Source: Cylindrobasidium torrendii FP15055 ss-10 (taxonomy: Eukaryota; Basidiomycota; Agaricomycetes; Agaricales; Physalacriaceae). Taken from it: DNA of 64,000 nucleotides. The translations under genes were made by a program, and so were the position numbers. The first letter of the stretch is position 1. Every line of letters begins with the position of its first letter. Where the stretch lies: the NCBI GenBank assembly GCA_000934385.1, contig KN880431.1, positions 1 through 64,000 on the forward strand. Reading direction: 5' to 3'. Shown piece after piece: positions 10,517-23,195 of the stretch. The notes under the pieces are model-generated. The model ran no database searches. It was not told where the DNA came from and saw nothing but the letters and a program-made list of their open reading frames with translations.

Positions 10517-12185
10517 ATGGACGCCCAGCTGAGAGAAGTGGGAAAAATAGCACACTCAAATCCACTTCAACTTACAAAGGACTAGCTCCTCGGATTTCTC
10601 AGGGATAAGAATCCCCAAGTCCGCCAAATATCACTCGAACATCTGCTACCGCACACAGTCAAGGACGCTCCCCATCGCAACATTTTCCTCACCGGCCTGA
10701 AAACAAGTGGACTTTTACCGCAAGCCAAAGATGCGGATGTTATCCGGGACCTCAAACTGTTGTGTAGAGACCAGCTGGTGCGTCCAGCCGTACGCCTCCC
10801 TTCATCTCATTGACCATCCCAGGCCATAGCCCATGATGCCTTCAAGGCACTCATCAACCTCACCGATACACAAGTTGTCGCGAATTCCGTTTCTGACGAC
10901 CAGTTCCTCAATTTCCTTGTGTCATACCTCATTGTTCGTCCATGTCACACTCATTTGGCCTTTGTATTCATGACTGCTAGAACCCAGACGCTACCCTGGC
11001 TGATCTCGCGGCCATGCTTCTTTCAAATCTCTCCGTCGCCGCTCCTGTCTGCGCTTCGTTGTGCACGCTCAAGGTCAACGTGATTGTGTCGCCAAAAGTG
11101 AAGAACGGCTTTTATACGACCAACTCGCGCTCTGGATCATGCGCAGCCCCGGTGCCGTACCCTGAAGGACATTCCAGCGACGAACTTGCACTTCCCTTGA
11201 TGCTTGACGCGTTCGTGCAGGGTGCGAGTGTGGACCAAATCGAGGATCTGTCGAAACGCCCGCGCAAAGCCAGCCTCCATTTCCTTGCAAGCGTGTTTGC
11301 CAACATCGCATCTGTTCGCCCGTCTATTTTTCTCTCGTGCTTTATCCTCACTCATGCCTGGCTGCAGACAAATCCTGGGCGCACCTTCTTCCTAACACCA
11401 CGAACACCCAACTTCATGAAACCTGACGCAGCCGCCGAATACCCTCTAGCCAAAATAGTATCCTTCACAGAACACAAAGACACGATTCGAAGAGGCGGTA
11501 CTGCTTCGATAATCAAGTAGGCATAGTATTCCTTGAATGCCGAAACATATCCTGACTATCCTCAGAAATTGCGCATTCAATGCTGCAAGTCATCGCGTGA
11601 TGCTCACTCCAGAAAGCGAGACCGTGGCTTTACCGCCCTCCAAAGTTGCCGCTCCAGGTATAGATGTGCTACCGTACCTTCTCCTTCCACTTGCTGGACC
11701 AGAGGAGTTCGATCTGGACGTACGCTGCCATACTTCTTCCAATCCAGTGTCACTGACAATTATGGCTTGTAGGACCAGGAAAAACTCTTGGAGCCCCTGC
11801 AGCTCTTGCCTCCGGACAAGAAACGAGAGATTGACGAAGTCATTCGCCTGACGCATGTTGAGACATTGCTGCTACTTTGCCACACACGATGGGGGCGCGA
11901 CTACCAGCGCGAACATGGCGTATACGAGATCATCCGTGCTGCACACGAAAATGAGACCGTAGACAAGGTATGTATTGCCCGCTGACTTCGCTGGTCGTGT
12001 ACTGAGGAAGAACACAGATATCTGAACACATCGAGCGTCTGGTGAATCTGATTCAGCGTGGCGAGCCGAAGTCCGCACAGATAGAAGAGGTCGAGGAGTT
12101 GACGGATAGCACGGAGAAGCTGTCTACTGTGGAGGCACCAGCAGAGGACTCAGACGACGAAGACTGTCGGATCGAAGAAATATAG
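10517..12185 (+). CDS. HGH1: HGH1 homologue, eEF2 folding chaperone
   Basis: Armadillo-like protein of the DUF383/DUF384 family; in yeast Hgh1 helps fold translation elongation factor 2. Eight exons encode about 440 residues: starts at 10517, 10586, 10823, 10981, 11368, 11566, 11773 and 12018. Conserved blocks are LLGFLRDKNPQVRQISLEHLLP, RNIFLTGL, HDAFKALINLTD, the DUF383 segment ending LHFLASVFANI, then KIVSFTEHKDTIRRGG, LPYLLLPLAGPEEFD, LEPLQLLPPDKKRE, HVETLLLLCHTRWGRDY and VYEIIRAAHENE. The tail is acidic. The first exon holds only seven codons (MDAQLRE) and was placed because it splices in frame to LLGFLRDKN. Confidence 0.88.
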
Positions 12186-12504
12186 AGAGCGTGTGTATTG
12201 TACAATGACTACTTCAACGCCTCATACATACAATATTCTTACCCAAAAGTTCGCGACGCGCCTGCATCGTTAGGCCATCATTGTGCCCTATGCCAACTCC
12301 GTGGTAAAATTCCGCGATTTAAATGCAGACGCTTGCATTGGGTATATGGTATAAGGTGTCTAACTCTACATATGTACATACACGAAACTGTACGAGGAAG
12401 GCAGCATGGAACCAGGATGATGAGAAAATACACAATCACAAAGTGGCGGTCATCATGGACCGTGAATTTTGGTCGTCTGTCGAGGCCAGCAGCTCGCTCA
12501 GAGC

Positions 12505-13291
12505 TCATTGGTATGGCGACTTCCTATATAGGACGACGTAGTGCTCCTTGACAGCCTCAAACGTCTTGTCTGTGATGGGATATCCATCCTGCTGCCAAGA
12601 ACGTATCTCTCCACGCGTCAGTGCTGTACGCATCTTGCCGAACCATCCTCTTCGCCGTTTGTCGAGGACCATCTTCAGCATATGTGCGATATCGTCCACG
12701 TCTGCGTCCCGTTTCGCTTGATACGCTGGCTCGAACGCGTTGTTATTAGTGATCCCACGCGAAAGGAGGTTGGCGCCAGGGTTATAGCTCGCCATTCGCG
12801 ACATCTTGCTTGCAATACACCATTGGAGTTTCGCTGCGTATATCTTCAGGTGATCTGATGCGTAGACAATGATGTTTTGGTGGATGGCCTCCTTGACCCA
12901 GACGTCGCGCGCATCGCCTGTAGGGCAGGTGATGGACATGTTTCCGCTGAGCCAATTGTTGGGCCATCCAAGTTCGTGGCAGACATGGGTGAAGGCTTGC
13001 TGCAGGTAGGGTGCGTGCGTCTCATTGACGAGCACGTAGTCGAGATCCTCGGACGTTTGCCGGTTGTGAAAGAGCTGCATGGAAAGGAAGTCGCCGGAGG
13101 TTATGAGAACGAGAGGTTCTCTGCTGGGAATGGGCTGCTTCGCCAGCTCCTCCGACAGCAACCCTAAAGCTACGAGAATTTTCGCGTAAGGACGACGCAC
13201 TGCGGCGTGTCAAACACGCACCTTCATGAAAGTCATCCAAAGTGTGTTTTTCTGTATTCGCAAGAGTAGGGTAACCCGTCGACGCCATCAT
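12505..13291 (-). CDS. Nucleotidyltransferase-fold protein, function unknown
   Basis: Two exons (13291-13222, 13169-12505) encode about 244 residues. After TLDDFHEALGLLSEELAKQ comes a segment resembling the active-site region of minimal nucleotidyltransferases: LITSGDFLSMQLF then RQTSEDLDYVL, where SGD replaces the usual GG and DLD would supply the acidic pair. Later parts include NWLSGNMSITCP and an AAKLQWCIASKMSRM helix, as in fungal proteins related to AbiEii/DUF6036-type nucleotidyltransferases. No partner domain or signal peptide is visible. A 22-nt intron in the same place is arithmetically possible, but the 52-nt one is far more plausible. Convergent with HGH1. The fold assignment is from motif pattern only. 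Confidence 0.55.
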
Positions 13292-14481
13292 ACTACACAG
13301 GTGGAGGTCGATGGGAGCACCGCGGCGGTCAGAGGTCAAGAAGTGAGAGTCCCGACAACTAAATACAGTGGGGTTTTTATAGATGGAGATTCTAGGCAGG
13401 CACGAGGAATGACTCCATACCACCGCTGTGTGAGTGAGGTTCATCGATGGGAACCAGCCCGGACCTAAGGAATCATTGAGTTTTAGCTCACCTTCGTCAC
13501 AGAAGCACCGTGATGTGTGATTACAGTGCATATCCTCAGATCCTGATTCAGGAAAGAGAGCCTGCAGGCTGGATGAGATGTACCAGCATCAGCCCGGATT
13601 CAATGCGATGTGATGGTAGAAGTCGGTCCGTGGGGAATCAACGCGACCTGTTGATAGCAGATGGAAACCATAACATGGGGTGTCTAGGCTGAATTTACAT
13701 AGAATCGTGAGCTATAGCAAGGAAAGATAATGGAAGCCTCTGACAGGATCGTACGATGTCGCAGAAACTCGATCTGCTTTGGAAGTTTTTGTGATCCAAG
13801 TTAGAGAATACAGCGTCGCACCCCGTGACGCACAAGGGCTGAACATGTCCACAGATAAGCATTTCGAGCTAGGGACGTCGATTTACAGAAGGAAAAACAA
13901 AGTTACGTTTGCACTAGTCTCTTTGTAGACACATAGCGATGATGGTGGTAGGTAAAACCGAGAAAGATCGAGGTTTAATTAATTATAATTAATTGATAGT
14001 TCGCCGAAAAGGCGCAACGTCGCGCGATCAGCACTACTTAAGGCACTTGGTGTTTCCTAAACCTCCTGTTCCAAAAGGCTGGTGGTTCGGCCTAATTTAC
14101 GCACTGGAACGTAGTCACTCGCGGCCAGGTCGGTCATATGCGATCTTCTCTTCAAGTTCGCGTACTTGAACTAAGTGGCACATACTGTATTGTACCAAGT
14201 CGTGTTACATATTAATCAAAGGCGTTGGATTATTCTGCTCACCCCCGGATTAAATCAACTTGGACAGATTGAACCACTTGGTGAATTCACAGCCTCTCGA
14301 TGCGCGATGAAGCCAGGCATTACTACTATTCAACGTCCAGCTTCAGCGCAACTACAGCCACATTCACTATGCTGTCACCAAATCAAATATCCGGTTGTGA
14401 CCAATTTGGACTGGTGATGAGAGGAAACTAATACTGCATTGCTACTGCGCTGATTTAATATACTACAACCCTCTGAGAAAA
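13292..14481. other. Intergenic, no gene seen
   Basis: About 1.2 kb without a credible gene. It contains an 18-bp AT-only perfect palindrome at about 13977-13994 and is locally AT-richer than its surroundings. Short frames show no family features. Confidence 0.45.
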
Positions 14482-16858
14482 TTAGTACGAGCGACCAAAC
14501 ATCGTCCAGCGCTTCGCGTCCTTCCCACATGCCGGACACTTTGTCTTCCCAGGCTCGATCGCCGGCCACCTGCTCTGGTCGAACGGAATGGCTAGTGACT
14601 TCGCACCCGCAGAAGGCGCGCGCTCATCCTGCGCCTCGTCGCTGATGGGCTGTCAATATGCGGAGCATCAAATGTGAGGGGAATACATACGCTTTCTCGT
14701 TCGCCGAACGATCCTTGATGTCATCCTCACACGCCTCAGCCTCACACCACGGCAGCACCGCAACGCACTTGTCGTCCAGCGTGGGCACGAGGTTCTTCCA
14801 CTCTGTGACCACTTTCAACCTGTCGTGGAACGTATCCCGCGCCTTGGTGTACATCTCCTTCTGAATAGTGGCCAAGAGCTCCGACACTGTCGCCCCAATA
14901 TTCTCCAGCTCGACGGGTGCCTTCGCACCGGTATCGCGACGCACACCAAGACTTTGCTTCTTCTCAAGATCCTTTGGCCCAATCTCCAGACGAAGCGGGA
15001 CACCCTTCTGCTCCCAGTCATTGAACTTGTACCCAGGAGTGTAAAGGTCACGCAGATCAGCCTTGGCTCGGATACCCGACTTCTTCAGTGTCTTCGCTAG
15101 CTCGTCACACGCATTGTTGATTGTCGCTCGTGTCTCATCACTGCTCTTTGCGGTGATACCGCAGGGAATAATCACAACTTGGATGCTGGCAACACGGGGA
15201 GGAAGGACAAGACCCTGGTTGTCACCGTGCACCATGACCATGACACCGATAGCGCGCGTCGAAAGACCCCACGAATTCTGGTAGACGTGGATCTTCTTCT
15301 GGTTTTCAGGGTCGTTCGGGTCCTCCACAGCAATGTTGAACATTTCCGGGCGAGAGAAGTTCTGACCGAGATGATGGGACGTCGCTGCTTGGATGCCACG
15401 ACCAGTGGTGGCAATGAAGCCCTCGACAGTAGTGGTGTAGTCTCCACCGGCGAATTTCTCCTTCTCAGACTTGACACCAGGGATAACCGGGACAGCAAGC
15501 AAATCCTCGTAAACCTGGCGGTAGAGATCGAGGATTTGGCGGACCTCTACGTCGGCCTCCTGCTTGGTGAGGAATGCGGTGTGACCCTCTTGCCAGAGGA
15601 ACTCGCGAGTGCGGAGGAAAGGCTGGGGGTTCTTGAATTCCCAGCGAACGACACTGTTCCACTGGTTCAACTTGAGGGGGAGGTCACGATGACTCTTGAT
15701 CCACTTGGAATAGTAGGGATACATGGAAGTTTCGGACGTCGGGCGGATGGCGATGTGTTCTTCCAGCTCAGACTGACCACTGCAGAATATGAGCATTGTG
15801 GACACCGATTAACGCGAACGACGCACGCCCTGGTCACCCATGCAACTTCAGGCGAGAAACCTTCAATATGGTCTTTCTCGCGCTCGAGCACTTTGGCAGA
15901 AATAAACATGGGGAAGTACGAGTTCTGGACACCAAGCTCCTTGATCTGGTCGTCGAACCAGCCTGTAGACAAATGAGCACCATGTTTGAGGCGCAGGACG
16001 CTCACTCACGTTGGATGGTCTCCCAGATGCTGAATGACCACGGCTTCAAGATATAACATCCGCTAACGCTGTAGTAATCCAGCATATCCGACTTGATAAG
16101 GACCTATGGGCGGTGGGAAGTCAGAGATGTAGGCGAGATGGCAATGGAACGCACATTGGTATACCAGTTGGGGAAGTCGACCTCCTTCTTGTATCCGACA
16201 GCGATCTTGACGGCACCCTCAATACGACCATCCTCCTTCTCCTTGGGCACGGATTTGGCGGGGGCAGCAGGGGCGGCAGCGAGTTCAGTGAGATCCAGCT
16301 CCTGTAGCTTGGTTTCGTCCGACTCGAGGCTCTTCAAGTATGCATAGACCTCCTTTCCCGTGAGGAATGCGGTTGACTTGGAGGACAGCGCATGTAAACC
16401 GAAGAACGACGACGAGGTTGCGATCGATGAATCCACTACAGTGACCACTTTGCCGAAGTTGGCTGCGTTCAATGCGAACGGAGAAACTGCGCGCTGCGTA
16501 AGCGCTACTGTGAACAAACCAAAGAGAACGATGGCTACGCACGCGAATCCTTGTCGGCACTGAAGAAGTCCTGTAGCAGGTCGTCCGATGCTAAACGCAA
16601 GTCCTTCAGATTCAATTTTTTGCCGATCGCGCTCGAGCTGGGCTGGATAGCTTCAGGAGCGAGGACAACGACGGGGACGGTTGTTGCCGTCTTGGCCGTT
16701 TTCGGCTTGTAAACCAGAGTTTTGAGGAGTTGGAATGGCTCCGGCGCGGCGGTTGTCGCCAGCGCGTCGCGCCAGGCCGCAGGCGAGTCCGCCGGGACGT
16801 GTTCGACGACTTTGGGCTTGAGAGAAAGGGTGGCCAGGGCCTGATTGACGGCGTCCAT
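14482..16858 (-). CDS. prs1: Prolyl-tRNA synthetase, cytoplasmic, with YbaK-like domain
   Basis: Class II enzyme that charges tRNA-Pro with proline. About 700 residues over at least six exons. It begins [20 protein letters not shown] with an N-terminal YbaK/ProX-type editing-like domain (conserved ADKDS then LSPFAL after splicing), as in yeast cytosolic ProRS. The catalytic core has [12 protein letters not shown], the motif around [19 protein letters not shown], motif 2 [35 protein letters not shown] and motif 3 [16 protein letters not shown]. The C-terminal eukaryotic extension carries a CPAC zinc-ligand pair and ends MFGRSY. The last intron ends at a CAG giving [12 protein letters not shown]. 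No mitochondrial presequence is seen. Some inner junctions were not fixed exactly. Confidence 0.92.
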
Positions 16859-17307
16859 GGAGTAAGGGCGAAAAGCGGGGGACAATGGAAGTCTGTAGTC
16901 AAGTCTAATCCGAGTCACTTTGGCCGTTATCAGATGAGCCAGGCTGCCAGAACGCGTCAGATGCCATCTGAACATAGCGCGTCAACTCCGCCGGGCCTCC
17001 TCCAACTTTGTTCGCAGCTAGGTCGTGGTTACCAGTTAAGTTAAACACGCGCACCTGATGCCGTCAGCGCGGTTCTCAGCCGCCAGCGTCGGCCAGATCA
17101 CACTCGAAACAAACAAATTGGCGCGTGTATGCTTCAATTTCTCACAGCATTGTATAGACCACAAGAGACGAATAGTAAAGTATGCATAAGTGTAAAGACG
17201 GGCAACGAGAGGAATCGGGGTGAGTATATCCGAGGCTATAGATATGCAGGTAAACGGTAGGGCAACTGTGGGTGGGGTATCTTATTTATGTGTGTCAAAG
17301 TGTTACA
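16859..17307. other. Intergenic between ProRS start and MSB1 end
   Basis: About 450 bp holding the ProRS promoter and the 3' flank of the MSB1-type gene. No further gene is seen. Confidence 0.5.
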
Positions 17308-20300
17308 TCAATCTTCTTCCTCCTCCTCCTCGAGCACATTGTGCAGCGGCGCGCCGTGCACATAGCGCGCCGGACTCTCACGTCCAGCATCGGGTATAAG
17401 TGGTGGGGGTGGAAGAATGTCGATGGGCTCTGCTTGTGGTGGCGTCTTGACTACGGGGAGGACCGACTTGGCTGCAGCTACAGGAGAAGAGCCTGGTGAC
17501 GCAGCTTTCTCTTTCTCACGGTAGAGATCAATGAGCGACGCTGTTTTGCTCCTCGAAGGGACTGGAGCCGCAATCTCTGGCGTGGACGGAGCAGGGGAGG
17601 TGGGTTCAGGTTGGCGAACCTCCGACGAGGGTTGAGCAGCTGCGCCGCCTGGTCGACGATCAGGGTGTAAGTCAAAGTATGTCAACCGTCTTGTGGTAGG
17701 TTTCGGTTCTTCTTCCTCTTCCTCCTCAGCCTCATCCCCTAGTGTGTCTGCCATGCTTGTCGTGTCGCCGTCTCGCGCCAACGACTGCTCGGTGTACGTC
17801 GAACCACTCTCGTGTGACCGTCGTCGCGGCACAGTCTCGATTTCAACCGAATAATCATCGCCGTCGTCTTGATACGCCCCATTGCCCAAATTCACCCCCG
17901 GCATAGGCGCCGGAACCTCTGGACTCGCACTCAAATCCCGTGGTATTTGCTGCATCGCCTTCTCGACCTCTAAACTGACCAAGTCCGGATCCCCACCCCC
18001 GCTAGGTTCCCTTGCCCCTCGTCGAGAGGTGCTCATATCGTATTGCTGGCCAGCCATTCGGCGCTCCTGACTTCCCACGAGAATGTCCACCCACGAGTCG
18101 TCATCGTTTCGCCGACTGACGGGTCCATTCAACGTAGGGTAGTCCTCGTAGTCGTCACTATCCAGGGAGGCCATTCTTGTTTCAAAATCAACGGTCGTGG
18201 CTTCACTAGGAACGCCAGATATTATGCTCTTTCTAGGTGTAATCGGATTCGAGAGGGAGGGACGAAATCGCCGGCGGGCAGTATCAGAGCCGTTCGATTT
18301 GGACGGAGTCAGAGGAGTATCCTGAGCTCTCTCCGCGGTGGGTGTAAGCGTCTGGCTCGTCTTGCCATTGGATGAACTTTGGGCTGGTGAGGTTACAACT
18401 TCTGAAGTCCCACCGAGCCGAATCACCTTGGTCTTGCGTCCTCCGTCTCCTCTGAGAAGACCTTCGAAGTCGACTTCGGCAGCGGCGTTTCTGGATGTCG
18501 TTCTTCCACCGATGGTCGTAGTGCTCGGAGATGTGAGATTCTTTCGATTCATCTTCTTCGAGATGGGACTGGATGGCGTAGAGCTCGACGAAGAAAATAG
18601 GGAAGGAAGCCGTTTGCGTGGGACGCTGGCCCCGTAGAGTTGCTGCCGGTACTCTTGCGGTACAAACTCTTCGAAGAGAAAGAGACTATTGGGCCGGAAC
18701 TCGATCTATTCATTGTGAAGGGATGTTACCAGATTCAGGCGAAATGCTCACCATAGCCCAGTTACATTCGCGCTCAGCCTCGATATCAGTGGTCGGCCAG
18801 CTGCAGACAATATCGCAAAAGGCATCCAGGAACGCCTCTTCGACAACTTCCTCCTGCCCGCCAACTGGTGTTGTATCCCAGTTGAACACTGGAGCCTTGG
18901 CTGACTTCTTCAGTTTTTTCCCATTGGCTGGGGAGTCCGTGTGGGGTGACTGATGTGGAACAAGGGCAGGACTGAACTCCATTAAGGGACTAATGTCCGT
19001 TCGCGTGAAGCCGTCGCTCGAAAAGTCATTCCAAGAAAGGGTTGAGCGCTTCACAAAACGGTCCTGGACGGAAGGTAAGCATTGGGCGCTCAACCATCGA
19101 TATGCCACCCACACTGCGAGCCGTCTCCGTGAGATCAAACTGCAATTTCTTATCCCCGTCGTTCAATCCACTGAACCCTAGCTCAGCAAACTCTCCCCAT
19201 TTGAAGTCGTTCAGACTCTTGAAGCGCTGTTGCTCTGCACTTTGCATTGTAGACCCTACTGCTTCCGCTTCGAACGACGGGGGCATATCCATGCGCTTAC
19301 GATACGTATCAGAGTAACGAAGGGGACCATGCAAGACGTCGCATTCCCATGTAGATGCCGTGCGAATGAGGTCGTGGGAATAATGGCGGACGTTGCGGCG
19401 AACACTGACAAGTCGAACGGTACGTGCCCCCTTGCGCGGCTCGGGACGCGGAGACTGCGATGGGAGCATGATGGGATAGCCCTTGATCCACTCCTTGAGC
19501 CTGGTCGGTACACCAAGTTTCGCGGTGTCCTGGAAGCGGATAAAGGAGAGGATGATGTGCTCCATTGCGTTCGTCGCTCGAAGATAGTACACATATGTAT
19601 GGTGGAAGGGAGCGCCGAGAACACCGAGGCCAAAGAAGAGGCCGCCGAACAGTGGAGATAGTGTTGGTGGGGTATGACCAGAGGATGTTGAGTTCGCCGT
19701 AAGTCGAGCAAGAACCGAGAGCACCGTGATGATGATGCTGCGCACTGGAGGCAGTAGTGGCGGAAGGAACGTGCTGAAATGTTGGGCGGGATAATTGGCA
19801 GCGACTTCGCTATCCCGAAATGCAGTGTAATGGTCCCAGGGCACGATCCCACGCTCTTCACGGCCGTCGGCAAAGCGGACAACACGAGCCAGTCCCCAGC
19901 GCATGAACATCCCTAGATCATGCGGGTTGGCGAAGCGGGCCTCTTCGCGCCATTTGTTCTCATGCTGCTCCGTATGGTACAACTGTGCGTCGAGAAAGGT
20001 GCGAATGAGACGCTTGATGCCGCTTGTTGAAGTATCCAGGGCGGAAGATGAAAAAATGAAGGGAGTAGTAATGCCGCCGCGGGAGCCCAGTTCGCTTGCG
20101 ACCACGTCGACGAGGACCGAGACCTGCTCGGGGTGCAGCACGACATGGCGCTCGTAGGAGAGGTAGCCGTATCCCGCGCCCGCCTCGAGTCCGTCTCCTA
20201 GTCGGTCGGTGGTGAACGGAATAAACCCATCGCTGGGGGCAAACGATCCTGAGCTCACTGCTCTCCCAAAGTCGTCCGCCGGCGGTGCGTTTGAAGTGCC

Positions 20301-20420
20301 ACTCGACTTCTTCCTCGAGAAAACACTGTGCATTTTGCGAAGTCGCCTTGGTGTCCGTGTCAGAGGGGAAGGTACATCGGCGTTCTCCGATGCCGAATCC
20401 CAGGAACGGAGTGATGCCAT
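17308..20420 (-). CDS. MSB1: Msb1-type morphogenesis protein (DUF1708)
   Basis: Three exons (20420-19113, 19063-18752, 18705-17308) encode about 1005 residues. The N-terminal half carries the Msb1/Mug8 domain (DUF1708), a RhoGAP-like fold: YGYLSYERHVVLHPEQVSVL, then TPFIFSSSALDTSTSGIKRL, RWGLARVVRF, PPLLPPVRSIIITVLSVLARL and LFFGLGVLGAP. In yeast Msb1 works with Cdc42 and Rho1 in bud growth and cell-wall integrity. The C-terminal half is low-complexity Ser/Pro/Glu-rich with an acidic run ending EEEEEED. The 49-nt first intron was placed by a GTGGGT donor and a CTTAC branch point and restores frame. The start is the ATG giving MASLRSWDS. The domain call is good; the role is by homology. Confidence 0.75.
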
Positions 20421-21250
20421 CAATATAGAAATTCGACGATTGAGTCGAATTTAATTTGAAGTTGCCCATGCTAGAGAGAACTCAGGGAGCTGGAGTAAAT
20501 GAAGATAGAAGGCCCGTACTTTTCTAGATTTTTTGGACAATGGGAAAAGGCAAATCAACCCTCTCATCATACTTGGGGGCGTAGCTTCTACTTACTGCTC
20601 TACTGTTGCTGCCAAGTAGCAACTAGTAGTGTGCCGCTTTTGTGAGTATTGGCTAGCATCGCTCGCGACTTTCATTGTTAATTTATCCTTCAAGCCTCTC
20701 TGTGCAACTTGTCACGGTACAACAACATCAGCAAAGAGTCAGGGCCCGATTCTTGCGCAAACGCACTCATGGTGCTTCAAGATCTGCCATTACAGCCATT
20801 TTTAAACAACTAAACCGGATTTGAAGCTTGAAGCTGTGAGAACTGACAGAATAAGGCGGAAGTAGGACAAGACTCCGACAAGCCCAAGACTTAGACAAGC
20901 CTGAGCCACGGAAAGATCACGTGGACAGCGGAGCCAATGCCCTCGCGTTACAGACTCAGTCACGTTGATCGTGATGCCGTGCCGTTAATCTCGAACCACG
21001 ACGTTCGCTACGACGCGACGCGCAGCCCAAGCTTAGCCATGTCTAGGTCTGTCTCTGTACAGAGTCGAATTCTCGTGCTCACGCTGCTTTCACAGGAACT
21101 CTTATACCATAAAAGAGGACAAGCTTCTCTGTGAATATATGGCAGACCACAATCCTGAGCCTAAAGGCCGGACGAGCAAAAAACTCTACATGGACCTCGT
21201 GCAGGCTTGTGTTTCCATTCAACGATATCGGCTAAACTGACGTCAGATAG
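20421..21250. other. Intergenic, promoter regions of flanking genes
   Basis: About 830 bp with no recognised gene on either strand. A possible first exon of the next gene starts with the ATG near 21139 (MADHNPEPKGRTSKK). Confidence 0.4.
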
Positions 21251-21343
21251 ACCCAGCCGTGGGCCAAGGGCCATAGTTGGCAGGGCTGGCGTGAGCGCTA
21301 TAGATCGCAAGAAGGCTATTTCACCATAAGCATTGCGAAAATT

Positions 21344-23195
21344 GTGGAGAAGCGGCGGCTGGCGTCGGGGGACAAAGAATCCAAACAGCCGGAATCGCTT
21401 CAGCCACAGGCAGGACCCAGTCAATCTCAAAACGCGTTCGTGCCGACTCGTATTGTCTCCGCGCTCGCTCATTGTCCTTTCTCCAGTGTATACGCCGAGC
21501 CCGAACAACAAGAACAGCCCAATCATTCTATCCTTACTGGTCCTACACGCCCTGCACCTCATCCACTTTTCCAGACCAACACAGAAACCCTCCTCGCCGC
21601 ACAAAGGGCCAAGTCTCAACTGAAGCTCAAAAAGCGCGCAAACTCTTCTGACCGTGATTCGGGGTTCTTTGAATCGTCGACAGAGCCGGTCGAGTTAAGA
21701 CCAGCCAAACAGCCCGAACCAGGGCCGAGCACACATTCCAACCTAAATCCCCTCGCACGGCCCAGCCAGAAGCCTCCCCGCCTCCAGAATACGGGCTTAG
21801 GAAATCGCTTCCCAAACATAGGCCGCAAGCGCGCCGCCTCATCTGATTCAGACGAGGATGTACAACCGAGAACCACTACTTGGCCACCCATACGTCCAAC
21901 CAAACGGCGGCGCCTAGATGGTTGGTGACAGCACCATTCTTCAAATTCACATACTCACGTTTTAAGCAGAATCCGTTCCAAAGACGATTGGGATGACTAC
22001 TTCAGCCGAACACTTCGAACCGGACATGGTGGGCGCAGGCAAATCTAATGCATTGCCTATGCATTCAACACCCCCGCGCGCCGCTGCCGCCAAGGAAGGC
22101 GAATCTTCCAAGTTACTGCCATCGTTCACCGAGGCATCTGTTGAACTGCCGTCTGCCACCTTGATTCCACCAACGCTCATTGCGCCTACAGCACCTTCGA
22201 CTCCTGCTGACAAGACAGCGTCTCTTCCTTCCAAAAGTGCTGTCGAACCCAAGAGTGCACTGCGCAACCCTAGCCACCAACGACAGACCCCACGCGTTTC
22301 CTTCTCTGCATCCCGCAAGGATGCGGATGATCCATTCACGGACAACACCCCATCGCTGCTCAAGAACGACGACGTGCCAGAAGTTCCGTCTTCACACGTT
22401 ACACGTTCTGTGGACTTACGGCAACATGCCAACCCCGCTGAGCCATATATTGTACGCATGCACGAGCTTGGAGAACAGTTTTGGGTCAAACAGATGACGG
22501 AGAAGTACCCGACGATTGTACCGGAGCAGGCGTGCAAGGTGTTGCGGATGACGCAAGACGACGAGAAAGCCGAGGATCTTCTCAAAACATGGCATGATTC
22601 AATGAAAGGAATTGGAAAGAAGGTGAGGAGGCGTTCGACTCCTGGGATTTCGGCTTCGGCGTCTGGGGATTCCGGATCGAGTGTCTCGAGGAGCGCAACA
22701 CCGAATACTGGACTTTCGACAGGTGCATCCTCTTTCGCTGTGTCGAGGAGTTTGCGCTCCAGTGCGGAAGGGCCGAGCAACGCGAGCGGCGGTGGTGGGG
22801 CTTCACCAAAGAAGAGACGAAGACCTTCGACCCCGGAGTTCGAGATCAAGAGGGTGGACGCCAGCATGGTGGATGAACAGACGTACTCGCCGCCGGAGGG
22901 ATCAGCGGCAAGGCGGTTTTTGAAGAGGGCTGGCAAAAGGCCTGAGGACCTGTCCCCGAGGAAGAAGACTAGGGCGGAGATGTTGCGCGAGCAAAAGCAG
23001 GTGGTGCTGCGAGAGAGGGAAGAAACCCCTAGTCCGCCTCAGAGAAACAGGGTATGGAAAGCCCAGCATGACGAAGTGCTGAGGAAAGGAACGGCGGCGG
23101 ATGGTCGAGCCTTGCACAGGCAATTTGGAGGTGCGGTGGTGTTGGAGAAGTTAATGTCCCAGCCGTATATATCTCACTACCTTAAGGCTTGCTAG
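21344..23195 (+). CDS. Unknown nuclear-looking protein, 5' end unresolved
   Basis: Two long exons join cleanly (21344-21920 and 21970-23195; 49-nt intron, LDESVPKTIG across the junction) and encode about 600 residues. No ATG opens the first long exon: the frame is open back to about 21251 without one, so a short upstream exon is needed, perhaps the ATG near 21139 (MADHNPEPKGRTSKKLYMDL). The protein is rich in Ser, Pro and Lys/Arg with several basic clusters (GRKRAASSDSDED, RPTKRRRLD, SPKKRRRPSTPE) that look like nuclear localisation signals. One folded-looking segment, about EQFWVKQMTEKYPTIVPEQA, is predicted helical. I do not recognise a family. Confidence 0.6.

Noticed and set aside
13170..13222. 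A 22-nt intron in the nucleotidyltransferase-like gene
   Set aside because: GTGCGT to GCAG over 22 nt keeps frame but is far below the normal minimum here; a 52-nt intron with the same donor also keeps frame and fits better.
13977..13994. 18-bp AT-only perfect palindrome
   Set aside because: Simple AT sequence makes such palindromes likely by chance; no gene or element boundary is nearby.
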